A stretch of DNA of 41,779 nt from Aquificota bacterium (lineage in GTDB: Bacteria; Thermosulfidibacterota; Thermosulfidibacteria; Thermosulfidibacterales; B14-G1): the NCBI GenBank assembly GCA_015486015.1, contig WFSL01000024.1:1-41779 (forward strand), given 5' to 3'. Shown one piece after another: positions 9,115 to 17,854 of this stretch. The translations under genes and the position numbers were made by a program. Below the pieces are notes generated by a model. It had not been told where the DNA came from and did not search any database. It worked only from the letters and a program-made list of their open reading frames with translations. Numbering within the stretch: the stretch's first letter is position 1; every line of letters begins with the position of its first letter.

Positions 9115-9943
9115 GGAAAAGGGATTGGGTGTTCTTTACGTGGTTTCTACTCCCATTGGAAATCTGGAGGATATCACCCTCAGGGCTCTTAAGGTCTTGA
9201 AGGAAGTGGATCTTATCGCCTGCGAAGATACACGCCGCAGCAGGAAGCTCCTTTCTCACTATAACATCAGCAAGCCGTTGGTGAGTTATTATGCCCCCAA
9301 GGAGGCTCAGAAAGCGGGACTAATTCTTAATCGGCTGAAGAAAGGGGAGAAAGTGGCCCTTATCACCGATGCCGGTACCCCTCTCCTTTCTGATCCCGGC
9401 TGGAGGTTGGTGAAGGGGGCTGTTGAGATGGGTATTTCTGTGGTTCCAGTTCCCGGTCCCTCATCCCTGTTGGCTGCCCTGGTGGCCTCTGGTCTCAGCA
9501 CCTGCCCCTTCATCTTCTGGGGCTTTCCACCAAAGAAGAAGGGGGAACTTGTCTCTTTTCTTGGGGATCTTAGGGGGATGAAGGCAACCCATGTCTTCTT
9601 TGAGTCCCCAAGAAGGATAAAAGGGCTCCTTGAGGTTATGGAGGGTGTATTGGGGGATAGGAGGGCGGTGGTGGCCCGGGAGATCACAAAGATGCATGAG
9701 GAGTTCCTTAGGGGTACTCTGAGGGAGGTAAGGGAGCTGATAGAGGAGAGGGGAGAGGTAAAGGGGGAGTTGGTGCTCTTAGTGGAGGGTGGAGAGGAGC
9801 AGGAGGTGTGGTGGGAAGGGGCCCAACGTTTAGCGGGTGCGGGATTTACTGTCAAGGAGGTAGCCAAGGCCCTTAGGGTCTTATACGGTGTTCCTAAGAG
9901 GGAGGTGTACGCCCTATTGAGTGGAGGGGAGGCACGCGGATGA
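9113..9943 (+). CDS. rsmI: 16S rRNA 2'-O-methyltransferase RsmI
   Basis: A 276-residue SAM-dependent methyltransferase of the tetrapyrrole methylase fold. RsmI methylates the ribose of C1402 in 16S rRNA, in the decoding centre. Signature stretches are LYVVSTPIGNLEDITLRA at the N-terminus, ACEDTRRSRKLLSHY near 38, LITDAGTPLLSDPG near 82, VPGPSSLLAALVASG near 112, and FFESPRRI near 160. The frame is open from a TTG at 9086, but the family N-terminus begins close to the ATG at 9113, which I prefer. Neither start has a clear ribosome binding site. The stop overlaps the next gene in an ATGA arrangement. Confidence 0.95.
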   Translation: MEKGLGVLYVVSTPIGNLEDITLRALKVLKEVDLIACEDTRRSRKLLSHYNISKPLVSYYAPKEAQKAGLILNRLKKGEKVALITDAGTPLLSDPGWRLVKGAVEMGISVVPVPGPSSLLAALVASGLSTCPFIFWGFPPKKKGELVSFLGDLRGMKATHVFFESPRRIKGLLEVMEGVLGDRRAVVAREITKMHEEFLRGTLREVRELIEERGEVKGELVLLVEGGEEQEVWWEGAQRLAGAGFTVKEVAKALRVLYGVPKREVYALLSGGEARG

Positions 9944-10434
9944 GTCCCCCTTTGAGGGATGAGGCGCCCGCTTTCGTGGCAGATGTGATGCTGGGGCGTC
10001 TGACAAGATGGCTGAGGATATTGGGATTTGATGTGCTCTATTTCCACAGAGCACCTGACGATTTCCTCATTTATGTGGTTTTGGAGAGTGGTAGAACCCT
10101 GATAACCAGGGACAGGGCACTGGCGCAGGAATCTTTGTTGGCAGGGAGGATCCTTTTGATTGATGAGACCCATCTGCCTCACCAGCTTAGGGCGTTTATG
10201 GAGAGGTATCCCATGGGTGGAGGGCCCAGGTGTGCAGAGTGCAATGGACTGTTAATGGAGGTCACGAGGAAGGAGGTGGAGGATTTGGTTCCCCTTTACG
10301 TATATCTTACCTCCCCTAAGTTCTGGAGGTGCCCTTCCTGTGGCAAGGTGCTTTGGGAGGGTACCCACAAGAGGAACATGCTTAAATACTTAGGCTTTGA
10401 TCCTTGGAGGGGCTGTGAGGGACGTTCAGAGTGA
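9940..10434 (+). CDS. Mut7-C RNase-domain protein
   Basis: A 164-residue protein of the Mut7-C (DUF82) family, a PIN-like fold predicted to act as an RNase. The N-terminal part shows FVADVMLGRLTRWLRILGFD, with the conserved aspartate and LGRLARWLR-type motif. ESGRTLITRDRAL carries further acidic and basic core residues. The C-terminal third is a zinc ribbon, with C-x2-C at CAEC near residue 96 and C-x2-C at CPSC near 129. The gene overlaps rsmI by four bases and runs 20 bases into folE2, so it is probably cotranscribed. The biochemical role in bacteria is not well established, so the RNase activity is a family prediction. Confidence 0.85.
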   Translation: MSPPLRDEAPAFVADVMLGRLTRWLRILGFDVLYFHRAPDDFLIYVVLESGRTLITRDRALAQESLLAGRILLIDETHLPHQLRAFMERYPMGGGPRCAECNGLLMEVTRKEVEDLVPLYVYLTSPKFWRCPSCGKVLWEGTHKRNMLKYLGFDPWRGCEGRSE

Positions 10435-11215
10435 GAGAGATTATCGGCATATAGAAATTGATAAGGTGGGAGTAAAGGGACTCCGCTTCCCTATCACGGT
10501 GCTAGACAGAGCCCACAAGGAGCAACCCACCGTGGCGTCTATTAATTTGTTCATATCCCTACCCCATCACTTCAGGGGCACCCATATGAGTCGCTTTGTA
10601 GATATTCTCAATGAATATCGATGGAGGGTGCATGTGGCAAAAGTGGGGGATATACTTAAAAAAACCAAGGAGAGGATCCCTGCCTTAGCCGCCCATATAG
10701 AGATCTCTTTTCCCTATTTCGTAGAGAAGGAGGCGCCAATCTCGGGTGAGAGGAGTATCATGGGATATGACTGCCACATCCTTGCCACCTTGGATGCCAA
10801 TGATGAATGTGACCTCAGGATAGGGGTAGATGTGCCTGTCACCAGTGTCTGCCCTTGCTCCAGGGAGATTAGTGAGAGGGGTGCCCATAGTCAGAGGGGT
10901 ATTGTGAGGCTATCAGTGAGGTTTCAGGGGATGGTGTGGTTGGAGGAGCTCATTGAGGTAGCAGAGTCCTGCGGTAGTTCTCGTATCTATCCCCTCCTCA
11001 AGAGGGAGGATGAGAAGTTTGTGACTGAGTGGGCGTATGACCATCCTGTCTTTGTAGAGGATATAGTGAGGGAAGTGGCCCTCAGGCTCCAGAGGGATGA
11101 GAGGATCACGTGGTTCCTGGTTGAGGTGGAGAATCAGGAGTCCATTCACCAACACAATGCTTACGCTTCTGTGGCCAGGGAGAAGAGGGGCAAGAGGTGG
11201 GTAGCCTCCGGATAA
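10415..11215 (+). CDS. folE2: GTP cyclohydrolase FolE2 (type IB)
   Basis: A 266-residue GTP cyclohydrolase IB, which converts GTP to dihydroneopterin triphosphate for folate and queuosine-type products and is known to work with non-zinc metals. The conserved N-terminus [20 protein letters not shown] fits a GTG start at 10415, after GGAGG. The frame is open from a TTG six codons earlier, but the family alignment supports [23 protein letters not shown] near 148 holds the catalytic or metal cysteine. SPxx-type turns give way to [13 protein letters not shown], and [14 protein letters not shown] near 245 is the usual C-terminal motif. It overlaps both neighbours, placing it in the rsmI to bioA run. 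Confidence 0.95.
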   Translation: MRDVQSERDYRHIEIDKVGVKGLRFPITVLDRAHKEQPTVASINLFISLPHHFRGTHMSRFVDILNEYRWRVHVAKVGDILKKTKERIPALAAHIEISFPYFVEKEAPISGERSIMGYDCHILATLDANDECDLRIGVDVPVTSVCPCSREISERGAHSQRGIVRLSVRFQGMVWLEELIEVAESCGSSRIYPLLKREDEKFVTEWAYDHPVFVEDIVREVALRLQRDERITWFLVEVENQESIHQHNAYASVAREKRGKRWVASG

Positions 11216-11850
11216 AGGTGGCGCTGATGGGCCTGCTCTTTCTCGTGGGATGTGGTGGTGGGCGCCACTGGGTCCCCTGTACCATGTATCCTCCACCCAA
11301 GCCAGGTTGGAGTGAGGTGGGGATGGCCTCCTGGTATGGTTCTGACTTCCATGGAAAGAGGACGGCTAGTGGTGAGATTTACAACATGTATGGCTACACT
11401 GCTGCCCACAGGTGTCTCCCCTTCGGTACATATGTGAGGGTGCTGAACTTGGAGAATGGGAGGTCTGTAGTGGTTCGAATAAACGACAGAGGCCCTTTTA
11501 TCCGTGGGAGGATTGTGGATCTCTCCTATGCGGCGGCCCGTGCCATAGGCATGATAGGTTCTGGTACTGCCATGGTAAAACTCACCGTGCTCCCCGCACG
11601 TCCCAGGCCCTTAACCCACGTGGGTTTTTACTATGTTCAGGTGGGCTCCTTTGTTGAACCTTACAGGGCCTATAGACTTCAGGGTGCGCTTCTCACCAAG
11701 CTGGATTCGGTCACAGTGGTTAGGGTGGTGGTGAGGGGTGTTACATACTATAGGGTGAGGGTGGGGCCTTATCTTTCCTATGCCTCTGCCGAATGGAGAA
11801 GGAGGTGGCTCAGGAGGCACGGGTACCCTGCGGTGTTGGTGAGGGAATGA
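11197..11850 (+). CDS. rlpA: RlpA-like lipoprotein with SPOR domain
   Basis: A 217-residue septal-ring-type lipoprotein related to RlpA, a lytic transglycosylase or peptidoglycan-binding protein acting on glycan strands lacking stem peptides. A short signal peptide ends in the lipobox LVGC, placing the lipidated cysteine at residue 19. The double-psi beta-barrel domain follows, with [19 protein letters not shown] near 42 and [16 protein letters not shown] near 95 containing the catalytic aspartate. The C-terminal 75 residues (FYYVQVGSF, then YYRVRVGPY) form a SPOR domain that targets denuded peptidoglycan at division sites. The GTG start lies inside the end of folE2, with GAGGGG a few bases before it. 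Confidence 0.9.
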   Translation: MGSLRIKVALMGLLFLVGCGGGRHWVPCTMYPPPKPGWSEVGMASWYGSDFHGKRTASGEIYNMYGYTAAHRCLPFGTYVRVLNLENGRSVVVRINDRGPFIRGRIVDLSYAAARAIGMIGSGTAMVKLTVLPARPRPLTHVGFYYVQVGSFVEPYRAYRLQGALLTKLDSVTVVRVVVRGVTYYRVRVGPYLSYASAEWRRRWLRRHGYPAVLVRE

Positions 11851-12812
11851 GCACTCCAATCCTTGAAGGGAAGGGGTTAAAGAAGGGATACCCTATCAAG
11901 ACGCCTATGGGAAGGCTAAAGGGGATTGTCAAGGCAGTGGATGGGGTAAGTTTTTCCCTTTCAGAGTCTGAGATTTTGGGGGTGGTAGGTGAGTCGGGGT
12001 GTGGGAAGTCTACTCTTGCGAGGCTCATCCTTCGCCTTGAGAGGCCTGACGGGGGCTGCATCCTTTTTAAGGGGAGGGACATTACCATGTGCAAAGAGAG
12101 GGAAATGAGGGAGTTCAGAAGGAGGGTCCAGATTGTGTTTCAAGACCCCTTTTCTTCCCTGAATCCGCGAATGAAGGTGGGCACCATGCTCATGGAACCC
12201 CTGCTGGTTCACCGCTTGGTACCTTCTAAAAGGGTTGCAAGGGATAGGGTGGCATCCTTACTGGAAAGGGTGGGCCTCTCTACTCAGGATATGGAGAGAT
12301 ACCCCCACCAGTTCAGTGGAGGGGAACGCCAGAGGATCGGCATCGCCAGGGCCTTGGTATTGGACCCCCAAGTGGTGGTGGCCGATGAGCCTACATCGAG
12401 TCTGGACGTCTTTGTCCAAGCCCAGGTGGTGAATCTCATGCTGGGGCTTATGGAAGAGCGGAGATTATCCTATGTTTTTATCTCCCACAATCTCAGTTTG
12501 GTTGGGCAGATAGCTCATAGAATCATGGTGCTCTATCTGGGGAGGGTGATGGAGGCTGGCCCCGCCCATCAACTGATGGAAGAGCCTCTGCATCCATATA
12601 CGCAGGTCTTACTGGATTCTATCCCTGCTCCCGATCCTAAGGAGGCACACTTGCACAGACTTCCTCCCCTTGGTGATGTTCCCAGTCCCATTAATCCGCC
12701 CCCTGGCTGCCCTTTTCATCCCAGGTGCCCCCAGGCCCAGGAGGTGTGTAGGAGGGAGGCGCCTTCTCTCTGTAGCCTGGGAGACAGGGAGGTCGCCTGC
12801 CACCTGGTCTAA
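11847..12812 (+). CDS. OppF/DppF-type peptide ABC transporter ATPase
   Basis: A 321-residue ATP-binding subunit of the oligopeptide/dipeptide/nickel importer class. Walker [10 protein letters not shown] is near residue 51, the Q-loop is in [14 protein letters not shown], the signature is [15 protein letters not shown] near 153, Walker B is [11 protein letters not shown], and the switch histidine is in FISHNL. The C-terminal extension typical of OppD/OppF is present, with [12 protein letters not shown] and the cysteine region [14 protein letters not shown] near 287-300; in some relatives this region binds a [4Fe-4S] cluster. The ATG overlaps the RlpA stop (ATGA). No permease, OppD-like or binding-protein gene lies nearby, so the partners must be elsewhere. 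Confidence 0.9.
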   Translation: MSTPILEGKGLKKGYPIKTPMGRLKGIVKAVDGVSFSLSESEILGVVGESGCGKSTLARLILRLERPDGGCILFKGRDITMCKEREMREFRRRVQIVFQDPFSSLNPRMKVGTMLMEPLLVHRLVPSKRVARDRVASLLERVGLSTQDMERYPHQFSGGERQRIGIARALVLDPQVVVADEPTSSLDVFVQAQVVNLMLGLMEERRLSYVFISHNLSLVGQIAHRIMVLYLGRVMEAGPAHQLMEEPLHPYTQVLLDSIPAPDPKEAHLHRLPPLGDVPSPINPPPGCPFHPRCPQAQEVCRREAPSLCSLGDREVACHLV

Positions 12813-12881
12813 GGGGATCCCAACTTGACCACTGAACCTATGCCGCCCTATTTAAGGTACAGCAGCCCTTGGAGGAGAGTG

Positions 12882-14228
12882 ATGGATTATAATGTTTTGG
12901 TAGAAAAGGATTTAAGGTATCTATGGCACCCCTTCACTCAGATGTCAGACTATGCTTCGCGTCCTCCCCTCATCATAGAGAGGGGTGAGGGGATCTACCT
13001 CATTGATGTACACGGGAGGCGGTACATCGATGGGGTCTCTTCACTCTGGGTCAATATCCATGGTCATAGAAGGCCTGAGATAGACAGGGCTATCAAGTCT
13101 CAATTGGATAGGATTGCCCATTCCACCATGCTGGGGATAGCCAATGTGCCTGCCATTCTCTTGGCAGAGAAGCTGGTGGAAAAGACGCCCGAACCCCTGA
13201 CTCGGGTCTTTTTCTCTGACAACGGCTCCACCGCCATGGAGATCGCCTTGAAGATGGCCTACCAGTACTGGGTGAATAGGGGTGTGAAGGGGAAGAGCCG
13301 GTTTGTCTCTCTGGTGAACGCTTACCATGGAGACACCATAGGGGCGGTGAGTGTGGGAGGTATAGACCTGTTTCATGCCGTCTATCGGCCCCTATTGTTC
13401 CCTGCCTATCATGCCCCCTCTCCTTACTGCTATCGCTGCCCCCTGGGTAAGGCCTATCCTTCATGTGCCCTGGCCTGTTTGAGGGAGCTGGAAAGGATCG
13501 TAGACGAGCATCAGGATGAGGTGATTGGTATCGTCTCCGAGTCTGCGGTTCAAGGGGCTGCAGGCATGATCGTCATGCCTGATGGGTACATGAGAGGCTT
13601 AAGGGAAATTGCTGACAAGTACGGGGTACTCCTTATCCTGGACGAAGTGGCCATGGGTTTTGGGAGAACAGGGAGGATGTGGGCCTGCGAGCATGAAGGT
13701 GCATGGCCTGACATCATGGCTATCTCCAAGGGGATCACAAATGGCTATTTACCCCTTGCAGCCACCCTTACCACCGAAGAGGTTTACTCCTCGTTTCTGG
13801 GGGATTATACGAAAACCTTCTATCATGGCCACTCTTATACAGGGAACCCATTAGGGTGTGTGGCCGCGCTGGCCAATTTGGAGATATTTGAAAAGGATCG
13901 GACCCTTGAGGCCCTGGTACCCAAGATTAGGCGCCTCTCTCAGTGGCTGGAGGAGTTCAGGAGGCTGGATTTCGTGGGGGATGTGAGGCAGAAGGGCTTG
14001 GTGGCAGGGATCGAGCTTGTCAGTGACAGGGAGACCAAAAGTCCCTTTCCTCGGGAGGAGGCGGTGGGATTCCAGGTGGTCTACAAGGCCCGGGAGATGG
14101 GAGTAGTCATAAGACCCTTGGGAGACGTTATGGTGGTCATGCCTCCATTGGTTATCTCTGTGAAGGAACTGGACAGGCTCATGGAAGTCATATATGTGTG
14201 CGTTAAAGAGGTTACAGAAAGGCAATAG
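12882..14228 (+). CDS. bioA: Adenosylmethionine-8-amino-7-oxononanoate aminotransferase
   Basis: A 448-residue class III PLP aminotransferase. BioA makes 7,8-diaminopelargonate in biotin synthesis, classically with SAM as amino donor. The N-terminal WHPFTQM motif marks BioA within the class. FFSDNGSTAMEIALKMAYQY near 109, NAYHGDTIGAVSVGG near 146, LILDEVAMGFGRTG near 249 and the PLP lysine in ISKGITNGYLP near 282 complete the active site. The ATG at 12882 has GGAGGA five bases upstream and matches the family start; an upstream TTG at 12825 would add 19 residues and is less likely. No other biotin gene is in the window. Confidence 0.93.
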   Translation: MDYNVLVEKDLRYLWHPFTQMSDYASRPPLIIERGEGIYLIDVHGRRYIDGVSSLWVNIHGHRRPEIDRAIKSQLDRIAHSTMLGIANVPAILLAEKLVEKTPEPLTRVFFSDNGSTAMEIALKMAYQYWVNRGVKGKSRFVSLVNAYHGDTIGAVSVGGIDLFHAVYRPLLFPAYHAPSPYCYRCPLGKAYPSCALACLRELERIVDEHQDEVIGIVSESAVQGAAGMIVMPDGYMRGLREIADKYGVLLILDEVAMGFGRTGRMWACEHEGAWPDIMAISKGITNGYLPLAATLTTEEVYSSFLGDYTKTFYHGHSYTGNPLGCVAALANLEIFEKDRTLEALVPKIRRLSQWLEEFRRLDFVGDVRQKGLVAGIELVSDRETKSPFPREEAVGFQVVYKAREMGVVIRPLGDVMVVMPPLVISVKELDRLMEVIYVCVKEVTERQ

Positions 14229-14333
14229 TTTCTTGCACGTGTACCCAGAGGAGGAAGTTTTTTGGGTTAAGGCGTATAGTTTAGTGTATTGATTTTTCTT
14301 CTGTCGCTGTCATGTGGTGGAAGAATCCATTTC

Positions 14334-14360
14334 TTGACATGGTGGAGGCATTTTTATAAG
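14334..14360 (+). promoter_or_regulatory. Candidate promoter of the glutamate synthase cluster
   Basis: A consensus TTGACA (14334-14339) is followed after 15 bases by TATAAG (14355-14360), leaving a leader of about 60 bases before the ATG at 14430. The spacer is short for a sigma-70 promoter; a weaker TAAGAA two bases on would give 17. The 200-base gap from bioA shows nothing else that I can name. Confidence 0.5.
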
Positions 14361-14429
14361 AAGAGCCGTTGCTTTTTAGTAGGCTGAGGTTGTGTTGTAT
14401 GCGGGTTCTTCGAAGGGATGGGAGGTGCG

Positions 14430-15953
14430 ATGCTGTACGAGTCTATTTTTGTTTTTCCCACCTTCGAGGTGGAGAGGGATTATGAGAAGTGCATTGTATG
14501 TAAGACCTGTGTCCAGCAGTGTACCTTTAACGCTACCTATTACCTTCCACATCGTCACAAGGTGGTCACCAGGGACACCGAATGTGTTGGCTGTCGTCGT
14601 TGTGAGGCCATGTGTCCTACGGGGGCCATTAAAGTTAGGCGTTACCAAGGAGAATTCAAGGAAAACGCATATTGGAGCCCCAGGGATCTGAAGGACCTCT
14701 ATAAACAGGCAGAGCAGGGGGGGGTGATCCTCACTGGTGGAGGGAACGACCGGGAGTATCCTATTTACTGGGACCATATCCTCCTTGATGCATGCCAAGT
14801 GACCAACCCATCCATCGATCCTCTGAGGGAGCCCATGGAGCTGCGCACTTATCTGGGCAGGAAACCCGATAAGTTGGATATTGGGTACAACGAAAAGGGG
14901 GAACCTGAGCTCAGGACCAAGATTCCTCCCAATCTCGTGGCTGACATTCCTGTGATATTTGCCCCTATGTCTTATGGGGCCCTAAACCTCAATATGCACA
15001 GGGCCGAGGCCGCAGCTGCAAAGGCTATGGGAACGTATTGGAATACAGGTGAGGGGGGACTTCACAGGGAGCTTTACCCATATGGTGATCATACTATAGT
15101 GCAGGTGGCCTCTGGACGGTTCGGTGTACATGCTGAGTATCTGCAAGTCTCGGCGGCCATGGAGATCAAGATTGGGCAAGGTGCCAAGCCTGGGATTGGG
15201 GGTCACCTTCCAGGGGGGAAGGTGGACGAAGAGATCTCCAAGACCAGGATGATACCGGTGGGGACGGATGCCCTTTCTCCCGCACCGCACCATGATATCT
15301 ATTCCATAGAGGACCTGCGGCAGCTCATCTATGCATTGAAGGAGGCGACCAACTACGAAAAGCCTGTTAGTGTCAAGATCGCTGCCGTCCACAATGTGGC
15401 TGCCATTGCCAGTGGTATAGCCAGGGCAGGGGCGGATATTATTGTTTTAGATGGTTTTAGGGGTGGCACAGGGGCATCCCCTGCTATTGTGAGGGACTAT
15501 GTGGGGATCCCCATCGAGTTGGCCTTGGCAGCTGTGGATCAGAGGCTCAGGGACGAGGGGATCAGGAACTGGGTCTCCCTCATTGCAGCGGGGGGCATCA
15601 GGAACAGTGGAGATGTGATCAAGGCAGTGGCCTTGGGGGCGGATGCGGTCTATATTGGCACGGCTGCCCTATTGGCCGTTGGATGTACCCTCTGCCATAA
15701 GTGCTATACGGGGAGATGTGCCTGGGGGATCACCACCAATGATCCTTTCATTGCCAAGAGGCTAAATCCAGAGATTGCTGCAGAACGACTCACCAACCTC
15801 CTGAGGGCATGGGCCCAGGAGATGAAGGAGATGTTGGGTTTGATGGGTATCAATGCCATAGAGAGCCTAAGGGGGAATCGCCTGAGGCTCAGGGCTGTGG
15901 GTTTGAGCAAGGAAGAGATGGACATCCTGGGTATCCTACCTGCGGGGGCGTGA
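14430..15953 (+). CDS. Glutamate synthase central FMN/Fe-S subunit (stand-alone)
   Basis: A 507-residue protein equal to the FMN-binding central domain of the glutamate synthase large subunit, with an added N-terminal ferredoxin. It would convert 2-oxoglutarate plus ammonia (from the glutaminase subunit) to glutamate. The two [4Fe-4S] motifs are CIVCKTCVQQC near 22 and CVGCRRCEAMC near 50. The synthase domain shows YGALNLNMHRAEAAAAKAMG, GQGAKPGIGGHLPGGKV near 250, LDGFRGGTGASP near 335 and AAGGIRNSGDV. CTLCHKCYTGRCAWGITT near 420 should hold the [3Fe-4S] cluster. The ATG at 14430 follows GGGAGGTG; an ATG four codons earlier is less well placed. Stand-alone forms are known in archaea and some anaerobic bacteria. 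Confidence 0.92.
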   Translation: MLYESIFVFPTFEVERDYEKCIVCKTCVQQCTFNATYYLPHRHKVVTRDTECVGCRRCEAMCPTGAIKVRRYQGEFKENAYWSPRDLKDLYKQAEQGGVILTGGGNDREYPIYWDHILLDACQVTNPSIDPLREPMELRTYLGRKPDKLDIGYNEKGEPELRTKIPPNLVADIPVIFAPMSYGALNLNMHRAEAAAAKAMGTYWNTGEGGLHRELYPYGDHTIVQVASGRFGVHAEYLQVSAAMEIKIGQGAKPGIGGHLPGGKVDEEISKTRMIPVGTDALSPAPHHDIYSIEDLRQLIYALKEATNYEKPVSVKIAAVHNVAAIASGIARAGADIIVLDGFRGGTGASPAIVRDYVGIPIELALAAVDQRLRDEGIRNWVSLIAAGGIRNSGDVIKAVALGADAVYIGTAALLAVGCTLCHKCYTGRCAWGITTNDPFIAKRLNPEIAAERLTNLLRAWAQEMKEMLGLMGINAIESLRGNRLRLRAVGLSKEEMDILGILPAGA

Positions 15954-15957
15954 TTTG

Positions 15958-16455
15958 GTGAAGCAGATCAGGAGGAGGGTTTATCCTATAGAGGAGAACT
16001 GCATGGGTTGCAGACTTTGCGAGGTTGCCTGTGCAGTGGAGCATTCCAAAACCAAGGACCCTATATCGGCCTTTTTGGAGGAGGGGAATCCCTTTTCCCT
16101 TACAGTGGTGGAGATGGCGGGCCCTGTCTCGTTTTCCTTGGCATGCCGCCACTGCGATGAGCCGTACTGTGTAGAGGCTTGCATTTCTGGGGCCCTCAGG
16201 GTGGAAGATGATGGCCGGGTGTTGGTGTACGAGGAGGTGTGTGTGGCCTGTGGGATGTGTGTGGTCTCTTGCCCTTGGGGTGCTATAAGGTTTCGTGAGG
16301 TGGACGGTGTCAAAAAGGCTGCCAAATGTGATTTGTGCCCTGGCAGAGAGGTACCTGCATGTGTGGCTGCTTGTCCTAACAGGGCCCTTATATTCGATAC
16401 GGCTCTGGGACCCGGATTGGAATTGGTAGAGGAAGAGGAGATTATAGAGGGATGA
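15958..16455 (+). CDS. Polyferredoxin, 4x[4Fe-4S] electron-transfer protein
   Basis: A 165-residue ferredoxin-like protein of the HycB/CooF-type electron-transfer family. Four cysteine clusters are visible: CMGCRLCEVAC near 14, CRHCDEPYCVEAC near 61, CVACGMCVVSC near 93, and CDLCPGREVPACVAAC near 122. This is enough for four [4Fe-4S] centres, so it probably wires electrons between the FAD oxidoreductase downstream and the synthase subunit upstream. The start may be GTG at 15958 or TTG one codon earlier. Only a few bases separate it from its neighbours. Function in glutamate synthesis is inferred from position. Confidence 0.88.
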   Translation: MKQIRRRVYPIEENCMGCRLCEVACAVEHSKTKDPISAFLEEGNPFSLTVVEMAGPVSFSLACRHCDEPYCVEACISGALRVEDDGRVLVYEEVCVACGMCVVSCPWGAIRFREVDGVKKAAKCDLCPGREVPACVAACPNRALIFDTALGPGLELVEEEEIIEG

Positions 16456-16456
16456 G

Positions 16457-17854
16457 ATGAGGTACGTGATAGCGGGAAACTCTGTGGCGGCAGTCTCTGC
16501 TATTGATGCAATACGGAGGAGGGATCAGGATGGGGAGATATATGTGATCTCCCCGGAGCCCAGAACTGCTTATTGTCGGCCCCTTATCACGTACAAGTTG
16601 GCAGGTCAGGTGCCCCCTGAGCGCCTACCGTACCGTCAAGAGGGATATTACAGGGCTAAGGGGGTCAATCTGATTTACGGGAAATCCCTGGAGGGACTTG
16701 AGCCAGAGAAGGGAAGGGTGGCGCTAACGGGGGGGGAGAGACTGGAATATGATAGGCTCCTCCTTGCTATGGGTGCTGTGCCTTTTATGCCCCCAATTGA
16801 GGGGTTGGACGGACCAGGTGTCTATCCTTTTACCACCATGGAGCACCTGGAGCTTGTTGAAGCTGCCCTTAGAGACTGGAGAGAGGTAGTAGTGGTGGGG
16901 GCTGGAATGATAGGGATAAAGGCCGCAGAGGCCCTTCACTTAAGGGGTTTGAGGGTGACAGTGGTGGAGCTGTTGGACCGGATCCTTCCCATAGTACTGG
17001 ACGGGACTTCCAGTGTGTGGGCCCAGCGGGAGATGGAGAAGCATGGAATGGGGTATATCTTGGGTGATTCTGTAGTGGCTATTGAGCGGGATAGAAAGGG
17101 TAACGTTCAAGGGGTGTCTTTGAAGAGTGGCACCCGGGTCCCTGCCCAAGGGGTGATCGTGGCGGTGGGCGTGAGGCCCAATGTGGGGCCCTTGTCTTCC
17201 TCTCCCCTGCAAATAAACAAGGGGGTGGTGGTGGATGATTGCATGGAGACCAATATAGAGGGGGTCTATGCCGCTGGGGACATAGTGGAGGCTTATGATC
17301 TTATCCTGGGTGCGAAGCGGCCTATTCAGGTATGGCCCTTGGCATTTCGTCAGGGTCTCATTGCCGGCGCCAATATGGCCGGTGGTAGGAGGCGCTACGT
17401 GGGTGGTTTTCCTATTAATGCAGTAGGTTTCTTTGGGTTCAAGGTAGCCTCAGCAGGGCTCTCCACGGTGGAACCTGACATGGAGGAGTCTATAGAGGTG
17501 CTGCGCTTTGTGGACGAGGAGCGGGGCATATTCAGGAAGGTGGTGCTGGGCAATAATAAAGTGATGGGTTTTTTGATACTAAACGATATTAGCAGGGCAG
17601 GAATCTACACAGGGCTCATATGGTCGAGAATGGATGTAGCAGGGTTCAAAGAGTATCTGGTGGATGAGGTATCTGTGCCAGAGTCGTGTAGGCCTATCGT
17701 ATCTGGTACAGAACCATGGAGTTTTGACACCATGAAGACGCACAGAAGATTTGGATGGGCCCTGTTCCCCCTGAGCTATAGAAAGCAATTTACAGCCATG
17801 CCCAGCCGGATAGAGGAGATATGTGCGTTTGACTCGGAGGTATATACCCTATGA
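16457..17854 (+). CDS. FAD/NAD(P)-dependent oxidoreductase of the glutamate synthase cluster
   Basis: A 465-residue flavoprotein of the pyridine nucleotide-disulfide oxidoreductase fold, close in layout to NADH oxidases and the NirB N-terminal region. The FAD-binding start is [15 protein letters not shown], an altered GxGxx[14 protein letters not shown] near 100 and the NAD(P) Rossmann motif [17 protein letters not shown] near 140 follow. [15 protein letters not shown] near 265 is the second FAD contact. It lacks the cysteine-rich N-terminal domain of classical GltD. The position inside the cluster suggests it feeds electrons from NAD(P)H to the polyferredoxin and synthase, taking the role of GltD; that is inference. 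The ATG lies one base after the upstream stop codon. Confidence 0.87.
   Translation: MRYVIAGNSVAAVSAIDAIRRRDQDGEIYVISPEPRTAYCRPLITYKLAGQVPPERLPYRQEGYYRAKGVNLIYGKSLEGLEPEKGRVALTGGERLEYDRLLLAMGAVPFMPPIEGLDGPGVYPFTTMEHLELVEAALRDWREVVVVGAGMIGIKAAEALHLRGLRVTVVELLDRILPIVLDGTSSVWAQREMEKHGMGYILGDSVVAIERDRKGNVQGVSLKSGTRVPAQGVIVAVGVRPNVGPLSSSPLQINKGVVVDDCMETNIEGVYAAGDIVEAYDLILGAKRPIQVWPLAFRQGLIAGANMAGGRRRYVGGFPINAVGFFGFKVASAGLSTVEPDMEESIEVLRFVDEERGIFRKVVLGNNKVMGFLILNDISRAGIYTGLIWSRMDVAGFKEYLVDEVSVPESCRPIVSGTEPWSFDTMKTHRRFGWALFPLSYRKQFTAMPSRIEEICAFDSEVYTL

Noticed and set aside
9307-10182. Minus-strand open frame of 291 codons across rsmI and the Mut7-C gene
   Set aside because: It is antisense to two well-supported genes and its translation is Ser/Pro-rich with no motif.
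14229-14280. ACCCA...TGGGT inverted repeat after bioA
   Set aside because: Five base pairs around a 15-base loop is too weak, and it has no trailing T run.
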